A model generated the notes under the pieces. That model was not told where the DNA came from. It did no database searches and was given only the letters and a program-made list of their open reading frames with translations. A DNA stretch of 64,000 nt. Origin: Deinococcus peraridilitoris DSM 19664. GTDB taxonomy: Bacteria > Deinococcota > Deinococci > Deinococcales > Deinococcaceae. Shown piece by piece: positions 10,501-19,806 of the stretch; the stretch's first letter is position 1; the number at the start of each line of letters is the position of its first letter. A program made the translations under genes and the position numbers. Location: the NCBI RefSeq assembly GCF_000317835.1, contig NC_019790.1, forward strand, positions 1 to 64,000, in the 5' to 3' direction.

Positions 10501-11753
10501 CCACCCGTCCACTCAGCGCCGCGGAAATCCTGCACGAAAACGACCGCGGTGGCTACAGCGTACCCACCCGCAACCTCTACCCGTTTCAATGGATGTGGGA
10601 TAGCGGTTTCACCGCGCTTGGCTGGCAGAAACTGAACGAGCAGCGCGCCTGGCAGGAACTGCACAGCCTGATGCTGGGGCAATGGGACGACGGGATGGTG
10701 CCGCACATCGTCTTTCATCGTCCGGACGACAATTACTTCCCCGGCCCGGACGCCTGGGGCACTCCGCACCAGCCGCCCACCAGCGGCATCACCGACCCAC
10801 CGGTGCTCGCGACCATCACGCGTCACCTCCTGGAGCATGCGCAGGACGAAACGCTCGTCGCGGAGCAACTCCGCGCACTTTACCCGCGTTTGCTGCGCTT
10901 TCACCGCTGGATGCACACCTACCGCGACCCGGAGCAGGTCGGCTTGATCAGCATCGTCCACCCGTGGGAAAGCGGGGAGGACAACAGCCCCGCGTGGGAC
11001 AGCGCGCTCGCCAACGTCATGGTCGCAGCGGACCTCCCATCCTTCCAGCGGCGCGACACCAACCACGTCGACGCCAGCCAGCGTCCCAAGCACGCCGAGT
11101 ACGAGCGGTACATGACGCTTGTTCACCACTTCCGCACCATGAACTACGACCCGGCGCGAATCGTGAACACCAGCCCGTTGTGCGTCACCTCGCCGGGATT
11201 CAACAGCATCATGCTGCGCGCCGATAAAGACCTGCGTGTACTTGCTGAGCGCCTCGGCGAACCCACCGCGGAGATCGAAGGGTGGATCACCCTGGGTCAA
11301 CGTGGACTGGAGCGCCTGTGGAACGATCAGCGTGGCGCCTACCAAATGCTCGACCAGCGCACCGGGGAAAGTACCGACGTCATGACCAGCAGCTGCTTCC
11401 TGCCCTTGTACGCCGGTGACCTGCCTGAAGGCCGTGCAGATCACTTGGCGCGCACCCTCGCGTCTTGGGCGGAACAGGTTCGCTTTATGGTGCCCAGCAC
11501 CGACCCGAACCACTACACGTTTGAACCACAACGTTACTGGCGTGGGCCAGTGTGGTCCGTCGTGAACTGGATGATCGAGCAAGGCTTGCGGCGCAATGGG
11601 TTCGACGACCTCGCGGACCGCGTCAAGCTCGACACCCTCGAACTCGTGAAACGCAACGGGTACTACGAGTACTTCAATCCCCTTACGGGTCAAGGGCTTG
11701 GAGGAAGAGACTTCACGTGGACTGCCGCGATCGACCTCGCCTGGACCAAATGA
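10497..11753 (+). CDS. Mannosylglycerate/glucosylglycerate hydrolase (GH63)
   Basis: A 418-residue glycoside hydrolase of the bacterial GH63 group that contains mannosylglycerate hydrolase and glucosylglycerate hydrolase. Recognisable parts are NDRGGYSVPTRNLYPFQWMW near the N terminus with WDSGF, the central HPWESGEDNSPAWDSALAN block (about residue 155), and YWRGPVWSVVNWMIEQGL near the C terminus, all typical of the (alpha/alpha)6 barrel. There is no signal peptide, so it acts in the cytosol after uptake, releasing D-glycerate and a hexose. The assignment is supported by the next gene, a glycerate kinase. Which hexose (mannose or glucose) is released cannot be decided from sequence alone. Confidence 0.82.
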
Positions 11754-12988
11754 ACCCACGCGAGGCTCTCACCACAGCCTTCCGCGCGGCCATCCAAGCT
11801 GGACATCCGACCCGCGTCCTGCGCGACGTTCCCTTGCCCGAGGTCGAAGGCCGCACCGTAATCATCAGCATCGGGAAAGCAGCACTCAGCATGGCGAGCA
11901 CCGTCCAGCAGCGTCTCGGGGGACGCGCGACCGGCGTGGTGGTCGCACGTCAGGAGGAACTCCCCGCGCACGTAGAGAATCTCACTGTCCTCGGGAGCAC
12001 ACACCCCGCCCCGAGTGAAGCGAGTTCCCGCGCGGGGCAACTGGTCCTGCAAACCGTGCAGGGCCTCACACCAAGCGATCTCGTCCTGTGCCTCATTTCC
12101 GGCGGTGCCTCCTCGCTCGTGTCCGCCCCGACGGGCGTCACTCTAGATGAAAAAGCGCGGTTGACATGGGAATTGCTCGCGTGCGGCGCCTCTATTCATG
12201 AGATCAATACGGTGCGCAAACATCTCTCGGCGATCAAAGGCGGCGGGTTGGCTCGCGCGGCTTATCCAGCGCGGGTTTTGGCACTGGTCGTGTCCGACGT
12301 GGTCGGGGATGATGTGTCGACCATCGCGAGTGGTCCGACCGCGCCTGACCCCACCACCTTCAGGGACGCGCTGGCCGTGCTCGACCATTACGGCATCCGC
12401 GCTCCGAGCGTGCGCGCTCAACTGGTGCGCGGCGTGATCAAGGTCCAGCCCGAAACTCCCAAACCAGGCGATCCAATCTTCGATCATGTGGAGCACCGCG
12501 TCATCGCTGGCGCAGCCACCGCCCTCAGCGCCGCAGCAGACTGCCTCCAGCAACACGGCTGGCAAGCGCGAATTTGGCAGGAAAACGTGACCGGGCCAGC
12601 CATTGAAGCGGCGAAAGCGCACGCGGCGCAGGCCACTTTCCTTCACTCACGGCAGGCGCTGCTGAGCGGAGGGGAAACCACAACCATCATTCGTCCTGGG
12701 GGCGGGCGTGGCGGTCGGAACCTCGAATTCCTGCTGTCGCTGGCGCTCGAAGCGCCTGACGTGTATGCAATCGCGGCCGACACGGACGGCATTGATGGCA
12801 GCAGTTCCGCGGCGGGCGCCATTCTCACACCGGACACCCTGGAGCGCGCCGCAGCGCTTGGTCTGGATCCTCGAACTTACCTTGAGCGGAGTGACGCGCA
12901 CCGCTTCTTCGCCGCTCTAGACGATCTGGTGGAAACCGGGCCGACGGGAACGAACGTCAACGACTTCCGCTGCATGTTACGTCAATAG
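11750..12988 (+). CDS. Glycerate 2-kinase (MOFRL family)
   Basis: A 412-residue kinase with an N-terminal DUF4147 domain (IIISIGKAALSMAS region, LISGGASSLVSAPTGVTLDEK, INTVRKHLSAIKGGGLA, VVSDVVGDD-STIASGPTAPD) and a C-terminal MOFRL domain (LLSGGETTTIIRPGGGRGG followed by RNLEFLLSLAL, then AADTDGIDGSSSAAGA). These are the hallmarks of the GckA/TtuD-type ATP-dependent glycerate 2-kinases. It starts in an ATGA overlap with the hydrolase. It would convert the D-glycerate released by that enzyme to 2-phosphoglycerate for glycolysis. Confidence 0.9.
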   Translation: MNPREALTTAFRAAIQAGHPTRVLRDVPLPEVEGRTVIISIGKAALSMASTVQQRLGGRATGVVVARQEELPAHVENLTVLGSTHPAPSEASSRAGQLVLQTVQGLTPSDLVLCLISGGASSLVSAPTGVTLDEKARLTWELLACGASIHEINTVRKHLSAIKGGGLARAAYPARVLALVVSDVVGDDVSTIASGPTAPDPTTFRDALAVLDHYGIRAPSVRAQLVRGVIKVQPETPKPGDPIFDHVEHRVIAGAATALSAAADCLQQHGWQARIWQENVTGPAIEAAKAHAAQATFLHSRQALLSGGETTTIIRPGGGRGGRNLEFLLSLALEAPDVYAIAADTDGIDGSSSAAGAILTPDTLERAAALGLDPRTYLERSDAHRFFAALDDLVETGPTGTNVNDFRCMLRQ

Positions 12989-13000
12989 ACTGGTGAATTC

Positions 13001-13918
13001 ATGCGAGAGTACATGACCTCGGATCCGCCATTCCGCTTCGCCTTAACACTCGATGTTGGTGGTAGCCACATCACTGCCGCCGTTGTCGACCTGACATCCC
13101 GCGCGTTGCTCCCGGCCACCCTCACCCGTCGATCCATTGACGAGCAGGCGAACCGGGAAGCCATCATTTCCGGTTTGGCTCATGCGGCATTGGATGCCGC
13201 GCGTGTCGAACCATACGCGGTCATTGCCGGAATTGGGATGGCGATGCCGGCACCATTTGATTATGTTGCCGGGGTGTCGCTGATGCAGCACAAGTTCCAC
13301 GCACTGTACGAGCGGAACATCCTGCACGACCTTCAGGAAGCCTGGGTGGGGACTCCCTTGGCTGGCATGCCAGTCCGAATTGCGAATGATGCGGACCTGT
13401 TCGCGCTGGGGGAGTGGTGGGCCGGAGCGGCGCGCGGGTGTTCCAGTGTCATTGGATTGACGCTTGGCACGGGCATGGGATCCGGATTCATTCGTGACGG
13501 CCGCATCGTGACCGAAGGTGACGGGGTTCCAGCCCAAGGGGAACTTTGGAGCTTGCCGTACCTTAACGGCCTCGCCGAGGAGTACGCGAATGGACAGGCC
13601 GTCACCCGAGCGTACCATGTGAGAACTGGCGCGACGTTGACGCCGAAGGAGATCAGCGAGCGAGCTGCGTACGACGACGCTGCCCGCGACGCGTTCACAG
13701 AACTCGGTGAACACCTGATGCACATTCTCCTTCCGGTTGTGAAGTGCTTCGCCCCGGATTGCCTGGTCGTCGGCGGGAACGTTGCGCGGTCATGGGCTCT
13801 GTTTGGCCATCTGCTGCAAGGTGGCTTGAATCCAGTGCGCTGCGTTCAAAGCATGAACTTTGAGGAAGCAGCGTTACTGGGAGCGGCAATACTATCTACC
13901 GAATCTTCCGCTTCTTAA
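13001..13918 (+). CDS. ROK-family sugar kinase lacking the zinc motif
   Basis: A 305-residue ROK protein without a DNA-binding domain, so a kinase rather than a repressor. The phosphate-1 motif is LTLDVGGSHITAAVVD, the catalytic Asp is in RIANDADLFALGEW, and the phosphate-2 loop is LTLGTGMGSGFI. The usual zinc-binding CxCGxxGCxE motif is absent: the equivalent stretch reads GELWSLPYLNGLAEEYANG with no cysteines. A second start, ATG at 13013 preceded by GAGAG, is possible. It lies 12 bases after the glycerate kinase and probably phosphorylates the hexose freed by the hydrolase. Confidence 0.85.
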   Translation: MREYMTSDPPFRFALTLDVGGSHITAAVVDLTSRALLPATLTRRSIDEQANREAIISGLAHAALDAARVEPYAVIAGIGMAMPAPFDYVAGVSLMQHKFHALYERNILHDLQEAWVGTPLAGMPVRIANDADLFALGEWWAGAARGCSSVIGLTLGTGMGSGFIRDGRIVTEGDGVPAQGELWSLPYLNGLAEEYANGQAVTRAYHVRTGATLTPKEISERAAYDDAARDAFTELGEHLMHILLPVVKCFAPDCLVVGGNVARSWALFGHLLQGGLNPVRCVQSMNFEEAALLGAAILSTESSAS

Positions 13919-14300
13919 CATAGACGCAGCGTGACAAGCACTTCTCGACCGAAATTTGCCGAACCTGATTCTTCTGGGCCTGAACATGCCACACATGGGT
14001 GGGCTGGAAATGAAAAGTCACCCGGAGTAGCGGCCGTGAAACAATTGTTTAGGCCTCACTCGTCTGGAGTCGGGCGGGATCGAGTACCGCGGGCGCTGAG
14101 ATGAATGTCCTGTTCGTCGTTCTGTTCCTGGAGGATTCGGCTTAGGCTGAGGCGTATGGCTTCGGTGTAGTTAATGAGAACGCCGGGGATGGGACGAAAC
14201 TGAGTCGTGTTCAGGGGTGCTGCGACAGTTTCTGGTTTCGTGGGCACAGTGTTAATCGCCGAGATAGTGCTGAAAAGGCGTGTTTGCAAAGTGAAGGGAT
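13919..14300. other. Intergenic region after the sugar operon
   Basis: About 380 bases without a convincing gene. A 77-codon minus-strand frame (14056-14289, TTG start) has no ribosome binding site and no recognisable domain. No clear terminator with a U tract follows the ROK gene. Confidence 0.4.
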
Positions 14301-14373
14301 ATGGCGATCCAGGGAATGCTGGTAGCCTCTTTTCCCGTATCGCTTAATCTTTCGGATGAGCAGTGGGTCGTGC
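14301..14373 (+). pseudogene. IS5-like transposase, N-terminal remnant
   Basis: ATG at 14301 opens MAIQGMLVASFPVSLNLSDEQWVV, and SDEQW is the usual start of IS5-family transposases. The frame is cut by the composite transposon and resumes exactly at 18841 with LQPILP, another IS5 hallmark. Only the first 50 codons survive even when rejoined, so the target was already a relic. Confidence 0.6.
14365..14373. repeat. Target-site duplication, left copy
   Basis: GGGTCGTGC directly before the outer end of the left IS copy (TTCGGTACCGG). The same nine bases follow the outer end of the right IS copy at 18832-18840. Removing one copy and everything between restores an open IS5-like reading frame. Confidence 0.8.
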
Positions 14374-14612
14374 TTCGGTACCGGACACCTTTAGGTTTTG
14401 GTTGTCCTGAACGGCATTTTTCTATTTCTCAGTTTTAAGGGTCATCTGGCCCAGCAGCAGAGCGGCATCAAGGGGTTGTGACCGCCCACGATGCCGCTCT
14501 GCTCGATCCTACCAGCCTCGCTGAACTCCTCAAACGTCACTCGCCGTTCTTGCGCATCTACACGCTCAGGAGAGTGGCCGATGTGGGCTGCGCCCTGATC
14601 CTTGCTCAATCC
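14374..14612 (+). mobile_element. Truncated IS4-type copy (left end)
   Basis: Identical to the reverse complement of about 18592-18831: terminal TTCGGTACCGGACACC, the untranslated leader and the first 40 or so codons of the transposase (GTG start, TAHDAALLDPTSLAELLKRH). Identity stops abruptly after ILAQSTR. It supplies an intact outer inverted repeat but no enzyme. Confidence 0.85.
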
Positions 14613-14671
14613 ACCCGCTCAGGCCGCGCGCTCCTGCAATCGCACCAGTGACGCACGCGACGGTGTCGCTG

Positions 14672-14811
14672 TCATCCCCACCCGGTCTCAATGGCGCGCA
14701 GACGACCCATCTGAAAGTGCTGTTCCTTTCCTAGCGTCCCCTCAAACCACGCATCATTGGAGAGGTGCGTGAGCACGCGTGCTCCCCTGGTCGTGAGTAT
14801 CCGGATGATCT
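14672..14811 (-). pseudogene. Apolipoprotein N-acyltransferase fragment
   Basis: The minus strand reads [19 protein letters not shown], then [18 protein letters not shown] and a stop. 'LSNDAWF' and 'EQHxQMGRxRAIETG' are conserved parts of Lnt, the enzyme that adds the third acyl chain to lipoproteins. Only about 45 codons remain and the reading frame continues directly from the stop of the ATPase gene, so it is a relic carried in the transposon. Confidence 0.6.
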
Positions 14812-16932
14812 CTAGCGCATTTCAGATGCTGGCAGCGACTCCCCCTCATTCGGGAACGCGGGCCGCTCCACGTGTAGATCTCCCAGGCCGTACAGCGAGA
14901 AACCGATGGTGGAGGCATTATGCAGCAGGGCCAGCAGGTTTCCGGGCAGCACGTTGAACAGCGCCAGCGCCAGCAACCCGCCGTTCACGCCGATGATCCC
15001 CGTATACAGCCCGGTCAGCCGCTGTTCCAGGCTCCGGCTTATGTGGCCCAGCTCGGTCAGTGCGCCCAGATCGTTGGACAGGATCACCACGTCGGCCACC
15101 TGCTGCGCCAGATCAGCGGATTCGGCCATCACCACGGCGATGTCGGCGGCGTGCAGGGCCGCGCTGTCGTTGATGCCGTCGCCCACCATGACCACCCGGC
15201 GGCCCAGTTGCTGCTGCTGTTGCACAAAAAGGTGCTTGTCTTCGGGGAAGACCTCAGCGTGGACTTCCTCGATGCCCAGTTCGGCAGCCAGTTCCCCGGC
15301 ACGGGCCTGCTGATCCCCCGTCAGCATCACCAGATGCTTGCCCTGCGCCCGCAACGTGTCCATGACCTGCCGGGCATTCGGGCGCAGCGGCGTATCAATG
15401 CAGAAGACACCCGCCAACTGCTGATCGATGCTGAAGTACAGCAGGTTGTACCGCTGGGCCTGCTCGGCGATGACCGCCTCCTGCTCCGCTGTGATTGGCA
15501 CACCCTCGTCCTCGATCACAAAATGGCGGCTGCCGATCACGGTGCGCTTGCTGTCGATCTCCGACCGGATGCCGTGCGACACGATGTACGTCAGTTCGCC
15601 GTGCATCTCAGCGTGCGGGATGTTCTCGCGCTCGGCCTGCTCCACCACCGCGTGGCCGATGGGGTGGTAATGGTGTTCTTCCAGGCACGCCGCGTACCGA
15701 ATGACCTCCTGACGCGAGAAGCCTCCGAAGATCAGCAGGTCCATCACCAGCGGGCGCGTGGTGGTCAGCGTGCCGGTCTTATCGAAGACGAAGGTGTCCA
15801 TCTGCGAGAATTCCTCGACGAAGCGCCCGCCCTTGATCAGAACCTGCTGATCGCCCATCTGTCGCATGGCGGTCATCACCACGATGGGTGTCGAAATCTT
15901 GAGGACGCACGAGATATCCACCAGCAGGAACAGCAGCGCCTGGGTCACGCTGCGCGTTAGGGCATAGGTGATGGCGGCCCCCAGGAAGTTGTAGGCCACC
16001 AGCGCGTCGGCGCGGGTCTGATTGAGGCGCTGGCGCGGGGACTTGAAATCCTCACCCCCGGTCATCAGGCGCACGATCTGGCTGATGCGGTTCTCGGTGG
16101 CGAGGCTGGTGACGCGCAGGATCAGTTCGCCATTTTCCACCACAGTGCTGGCGTACACGGCATCGCCCACCGTCTTATGCACCGCCAGCGGCTCGCCCGT
16201 CAGGGTAGATTCGTTGACCATCCCGCGCCCACGCAGCACCTCCCCGTCCAGTGGAATGGCCCGGCCTGACGTGACACTAACGTGGTCTCCCACCCGCACG
16301 TCTTCGATAGCCGTTTCTTTCAGCCCGCCGCTCTCGGTGATGACCCAGGCGCTGTGGCTGAGGAACGACAGGCTGCCCTCCAGTCGCTCTCGCGAACGGG
16401 TTTCTACCCACCCTTGCAGATCCTCGCCCAGATTCAACAGGAAGATAATGGAGGACGCGGTGGAGAAGTCGCCCATTAGTTGCGAGACGACAATGGCGGT
16501 GGCGTCCAGTACTTCCACGGTCAGACGGCGCTGACGCAGGGCGCGCAGGGCGGGAGGAATGAAGGCCAACGATTTGATCAACGTGATCGGGGCGCGCACG
16601 ACAGGCGGCAGCAGCGTGTGCGTCAGTGCCCGGCGCAGCGCCGCCTCGTAGAACACGTCGAACAGTTCGCGTTCTTCCGGCGCGATGCCAATATCGCTGG
16701 AATCCTGGCAGAGGTCCAGCACTTCCAGGCGTTGCAGCGCGTTCAGGAGAGCGGCGCGTGAGCCACTGTATTCGAGAACCAGACCGCTGCCGTACTTGTA
16801 GACCGTCACGCGCGTGACGCCTGGCAAGTCCAGCAGCCGTTCGCGTAAGACCTTGCGGGCCGCCGGGCCGAAGGGAGAGTTCGACGAAACTCTTAAACGG
16901 CCCGGCCCGCTGTGTTCAACCTTAAAACGCAC
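14812..16932 (-). CDS. P-type heavy-metal ATPase, atypical transmembrane motif
   Basis: A 706-residue P1B-like ATPase. The phosphorylated Asp is in [13 protein letters not shown] (about residue 383), the actuator motif is [12 protein letters not shown], the HP motif is [12 protein letters not shown] and the hinge is [11 protein letters not shown] (about 582). The transmembrane metal site is unusual: instead of CPC or SPC it reads [15 protein letters not shown] (Ser-Cys about 341-342). The N-terminal 70 residues resemble a metal-binding HMA fold but have no CxxC. Start is GTG, six bases after the stop of the upstream small gene. Metal specificity cannot be read from the sequence. It lies inside a composite transposon, so it is mobile cargo. 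Confidence 0.85.
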   Translation of the reverse strand: MRFKVEHSGPGRLRVSSNSPFGPAARKVLRERLLDLPGVTRVTVYKYGSGLVLEYSGSRAALLNALQRLEVLDLCQDSSDIGIAPEERELFDVFYEAALRRALTHTLLPPVVRAPITLIKSLAFIPPALRALRQRRLTVEVLDATAIVVSQLMGDFSTASSIIFLLNLGEDLQGWVETRSRERLEGSLSFLSHSAWVITESGGLKETAIEDVRVGDHVSVTSGRAIPLDGEVLRGRGMVNESTLTGEPLAVHKTVGDAVYASTVVENGELILRVTSLATENRISQIVRLMTGGEDFKSPRQRLNQTRADALVAYNFLGAAITYALTRSVTQALLFLLVDISCVLKISTPIVVMTAMRQMGDQQVLIKGGRFVEEFSQMDTFVFDKTGTLTTTRPLVMDLLIFGGFSRQEVIRYAACLEEHHYHPIGHAVVEQAERENIPHAEMHGELTYIVSHGIRSEIDSKRTVIGSRHFVIEDEGVPITAEQEAVIAEQAQRYNLLYFSIDQQLAGVFCIDTPLRPNARQVMDTLRAQGKHLVMLTGDQQARAGELAAELGIEEVHAEVFPEDKHLFVQQQQQLGRRVVMVGDGINDSAALHAADIAVVMAESADLAQQVADVVILSNDLGALTELGHISRSLEQRLTGLYTGIIGVNGGLLALALFNVLPGNLLALLHNASTIGFSLYGLGDLHVERPAFPNEGESLPASEMR

Positions 16933-16938
16933 GCAGGC

Positions 16939-17442
16939 TCACTGGCTGCCGGTGTCCTCGGCGTCTCCCTTGTTGCTGGCTGGAGCAGTTTTTTTCGGCT
17001 GCATGGCCCTCGCTTCCACCAGTTCGGCGTCCACGAGATCGGGGGCGTTGTTCTCGCCATCTCCGCTCAGGTCTGCATACTCGCGGCTTTTCTGCTCTCT
17101 GCGGTCTTTTTCGTAGATGCTGCGGGCGTCAGCCATCACATCGTCGTAGGAGGCGCGCACGCCCTCGACGGACGTGTCCAGGGTGTCCTTAATCTTCATA
17201 CCCCCGGCGATCAGGTGGGCGTACAGCCGCTTGGCATCGCGGCTGCCCAGCAGCTTGAGGCCCACGGTCCCGACAAGCAGACCGCCCAGAAAGCTGCGGG
17301 TGGTGGGGGCCATCTGGAGCTGTGGTGCGTGGCGACGCTGACCTGCGCCCCCACTGTAGGCTGCGCCATCGTTTCCACCATCTGGGGCAATGATCTTGAT
17401 TTTGGGTATCTCAACTTTAACTTTCTGCTCGTGATCCGACAT
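16939..17442 (-). CDS. Small membrane partner of the P-type ATPase
   Basis: A 167-residue protein with one hydrophobic segment (TRSFLGGLLVGTVGLKLLGS, about residues 48-67) followed by SRDAKRLYAHLIAGGMKIKD and a charged helix (VMADARSIYEKDRREQKSRE). The pattern 'GxxxGTxGxKxLxSxDAKxxY' is seen in small proteins of the DUF6110/DUF1490-like kind that sit next to P-type metal pumps. The C-terminal tail is acidic and disordered (DLSGDGENNAPDLVDAELVE). A GGAGG site precedes the ATG. It is directly upstream of the pump and probably helps it, but the family call is from memory and moderate. Confidence 0.65.
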   Translation of the reverse strand: MSDHEQKVKVEIPKIKIIAPDGGNDGAAYSGGAGQRRHAPQLQMAPTTRSFLGGLLVGTVGLKLLGSRDAKRLYAHLIAGGMKIKDTLDTSVEGVRASYDDVMADARSIYEKDRREQKSREYADLSGDGENNAPDLVDAELVEARAMQPKKTAPASNKGDAEDTGSQ

Positions 17443-17625
17443 GGGTTCCTCCGCTTAGGTGTAGCTAACATACGCTGCAATTTCAGAGCTGGGCGTCACC
17501 TTCTAGACGCACGTCTCTGATCAGTATGCGCCATTCCACACCGAGGTCATCGCTTCATTACCGGAACCTGGTATGTCAAGCGCTGAGCGAGAGCTGAGAG
17601 CGGCTCAGGCAGGGATGGTGACGTC

Positions 17626-18831
17626 CTCAGTACATAACACCTTCGCCTCCAGTGGCTCCTAGAGCGGGAAAAGGTTGGCTGAGGAGAGCGAGGTAAGTCT
17701 GGAAGTCGGGTAAGGCCCAGCGCAAAGCATTCACCAGCAGTTCCCAGCCATAACGGAAGACGCTGACGGCCCGGCGTCCATGCTTTTTCCGACGGATGGG
17801 CTTGAGGCCATTCCTCCATACACCCACACGCAAACAGCAGGCGAAGGCGAGGGTGAGCAGGCCGAACAGGCGCTCCAGCCGGTTCGCCTTGGTCATGTGA
17901 CTCTCTTCCAAGCCGAGCCCTCGTGACTTCAGTGCAGCGAAGGTGCATTCCACCGAGAAGCGGAGCTGGTATGCGGTGCGCGCTTCCCAGATCTTCAAAT
18001 CCGTGGCGAGAGCGAACAGCTCCCCGTCCTTGGTCCGCGTGACGACCACCTGCATGACGTTGCCGTACACATTGGCTTTCTCCAACAACCCCACCACCTG
18101 GCCCGGCTGCACGTGCTTGTACGCTGCGTCCACGCGCAGGTCATCGACTTTGGTGTCGAGCCGAATGCGAATACAACGCTTGATCTTGCGTTTCCGCAGG
18201 AACGAGAACCAATCCCCACCCAGGAATTCTCTATCGGCCACCAGCACCTTGATGCGCTTGGCTGGGAGGTGCTTGAGCAGCTTGGCCACCAGTCGTTCCC
18301 GTGCTGCTGTGTTGCTGCTTCCTCCGTGTGGAAGCGCAGTCCAGACCAGTGGCAGGGTGAAGCCTTCGAGCACGACGCCGAGCACCAGCAGGTTCAGGTC
18401 GGCCTCGCCGTGTTCCCAGTTCGTGCGGTCCAAGGCCAACATCAGCTTGCCGGGTGGAAGCAGGGAGATTAATAAGCACAGGAAGACTTCTGCATCCAGT
18501 TGTTCGTCCTGGAGACAGCGTTCTACCCGGCGTTTCTTTGCTTCCAACGAGGCAGCTCCAGGAAGGTGCGGGGCGAGGCGGACGTGGCGGGTGGATTGAG
18601 CAAGGATCAGGGCGCAGCCCACATCGGCCACTCTCCTGAGCGTGTAGATGCGCAAGAACGGCGAGTGACGTTTGAGGAGTTCAGCGAGGCTGGTAGGATC
18701 GAGCAGAGCGGCATCGTGGGCGGTCACAACCCCTTGATGCCGCTCTGCTGCTGGGCCAGATGACCCTTAAAACTGAGAAATAGAAAAATGCCGTTCAGGA
18801 CAACCAAAACCTAAAGGTGTCCGGTACCGAA
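17626..18831 (-). mobile_element. Complete IS4-type insertion sequence
   Basis: About 1.2 kb with imperfect terminal inverted repeats: TTCGGTACCGGACACCTT at the right end (reverse strand) and CTCAGTACATAACACCTT at the left. It carries one transposase gene. The element at 56269-57457 is a relative with similar ends. Confidence 0.8.
17627..18727 (-). CDS. IS4-family transposase
   Basis: A 366-residue DDE transposase. The first catalytic Asp is in LMLALDRTNWEHGEADLNLL, the second in VLVADREFLGGDWF, and the Glu lies in LRFSVECTFAALKSRGLGLE, which matches the YREK-like region (R/S-x3-E-x6-K). Length and frame are intact, with a GTG start after AAGGGG. The stop codon lies in the terminal repeat. 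It probably mobilises both the single element and the composite transposon. Confidence 0.9.
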   Translation of the reverse strand: MTAHDAALLDPTSLAELLKRHSPFLRIYTLRRVADVGCALILAQSTRHVRLAPHLPGAASLEAKKRRVERCLQDEQLDAEVFLCLLISLLPPGKLMLALDRTNWEHGEADLNLLVLGVVLEGFTLPLVWTALPHGGSSNTAARERLVAKLLKHLPAKRIKVLVADREFLGGDWFSFLRKRKIKRCIRIRLDTKVDDLRVDAAYKHVQPGQVVGLLEKANVYGNVMQVVVTRTKDGELFALATDLKIWEARTAYQLRFSVECTFAALKSRGLGLEESHMTKANRLERLFGLLTLAFACCLRVGVWRNGLKPIRRKKHGRRAVSVFRYGWELLVNALRWALPDFQTYLALLSQPFPALGATGGEGVMY

Positions 18832-18840
18832 GGGTCGTGC
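18832..18840. repeat. Target-site duplication, right copy
   Basis: GGGTCGTGC immediately outside the right end of the complete IS, matching 14365-14373. Confidence 0.8.
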
Positions 18841-18920
18841 TACAGCCCATTCTTCCGTATCGGCATTTCCCTCACCTGTACAGAACGAGGCGTTCCTGCG
18901 CACCCTTAGCAGTCCTGTAA
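18841..18920 (+). pseudogene. IS5-like transposase remnant, distal part
   Basis: Continues the frame broken at 14373: the joined codons give LQPILP and then YRHFPHLYRTRRSCAPLAVL before a stop. Beyond LQPILP the sequence no longer resembles IS5 transposases, so the relic had already been rearranged. Confidence 0.5.
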
Positions 18921-19049
18921 ACGCCGATTTCGAACTGCTGCGTGAATCGTTCACTACGCCGTAAGGCGCAGGTCGACGCGAGTGCCACCTGTCACCATCA
19001 AGTGTTGCTGATGAGGTTGATGGACGTGCGATGTCCAAAGGAGCTGAAC

Positions 19050-19697
19050 ATGATTTCACATGTGGTTTTTGATTTCGACGGTACCCTCGCCGACTCTCCG
19101 CACCTGGTGGTCGAGCTGTACAACGAAGTGGCCAGAAAGCAGGGCTTCGGCGAAATGACCCCGGAGAACCTCCATCTGCTGCGCGGCCTGAGCGTGCGTG
19201 AACGCAGCAAACAGCTGGGCGTGCCCATGCACCGCCTGCCTGGCCTGATGGTGCAGGTCGCGCGCGCCTATCGCGCGGTCACCTCGCGCGTCGCATTGCA
19301 CGACGGCGTTCCGGAGTTGCTGCGAGAGTTACGCGGCAGGGGTATGCGGGTCTGTGTGCTGTCCACCAACAACGAGGAGAACATCCGCGATGTGCTGCGC
19401 CGCTACGACCTCGAAGCGATGGTGTCACGCGTGTATTGCAGTAACCGCATCTTCGGCAAGGCGAGCCTGCTGCGGCGCCTGATGCACCACGAGAGCGTGC
19501 CGGCAGACCAGTTGGTGTACGTCGGCGACGAGCAGCGCGACGTGGACGCCTGCCGTGAGGTGGGCGTGCAGGTCATCGCGGTCAGCTGGGGAGTCGACAC
19601 GCTCACGCGTCTGCAAGACGCCCGACCGGACTGGCTCGTGCACACTCCCGAAGGCATCTCGCGAGTCGTGGCCACGCCTCACAAGGCCATGGTGTGA
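19050..19697 (+). CDS. HAD-family phosphatase
   Basis: A 215-residue HAD hydrolase of the phosphoglycolate-phosphatase type. Motif I is VVFDFDGTLADS (Asp8 nucleophile, Asp10), the cap is helical (residues 15-85), motif II is VCVLSTNNEENI, the motif III Lys is in IFGKASLLRRL and motif IV is LVYVGDEQRDVDAC. AAGGAG six bases before the ATG sets the start. It stands alone between transposon relics. Substrate is unknown; small phosphate esters are typical of the family. Confidence 0.88.
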   Translation: MISHVVFDFDGTLADSPHLVVELYNEVARKQGFGEMTPENLHLLRGLSVRERSKQLGVPMHRLPGLMVQVARAYRAVTSRVALHDGVPELLRELRGRGMRVCVLSTNNEENIRDVLRRYDLEAMVSRVYCSNRIFGKASLLRRLMHHESVPADQLVYVGDEQRDVDACREVGVQVIAVSWGVDTLTRLQDARPDWLVHTPEGISRVVATPHKAMV

Positions 19698-19806
19698 AGC
19701 TCGGAAGCAGTCTGCGCCTGAGGTTGGCTGCGGCAGCGTAGCGCACATCCTGCGACGGCGTGTTTGCCAACCAAGAGTTGGGGCGTTCAGCTGATCCGTA
19801 TCCGCG

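Larger units (their letters stand above)
14374..18831. mobile_element. IS4-type composite transposon with metal ATPase cargo
   Basis: Two copies of one IS4-type element in inverted orientation, a truncated one at 14374-14612 and a complete one at 17626-18831, bracket a P-type ATPase, its small partner gene and an lnt fragment. The outer ends are identical for more than 200 bases and are flanked by the 9-bp direct repeat GGGTCGTGC. The direct repeat at the outer ends, and its absence at the inner ends of the complete IS, show that the 4.5-kb unit moved as one piece. Confidence 0.75.

Noticed and set aside
14056..14289. 77-codon minus-strand frame after the sugar operon
   Set aside because: TTG start, no ribosome binding site, no recognisable family; kept only as intergenic.
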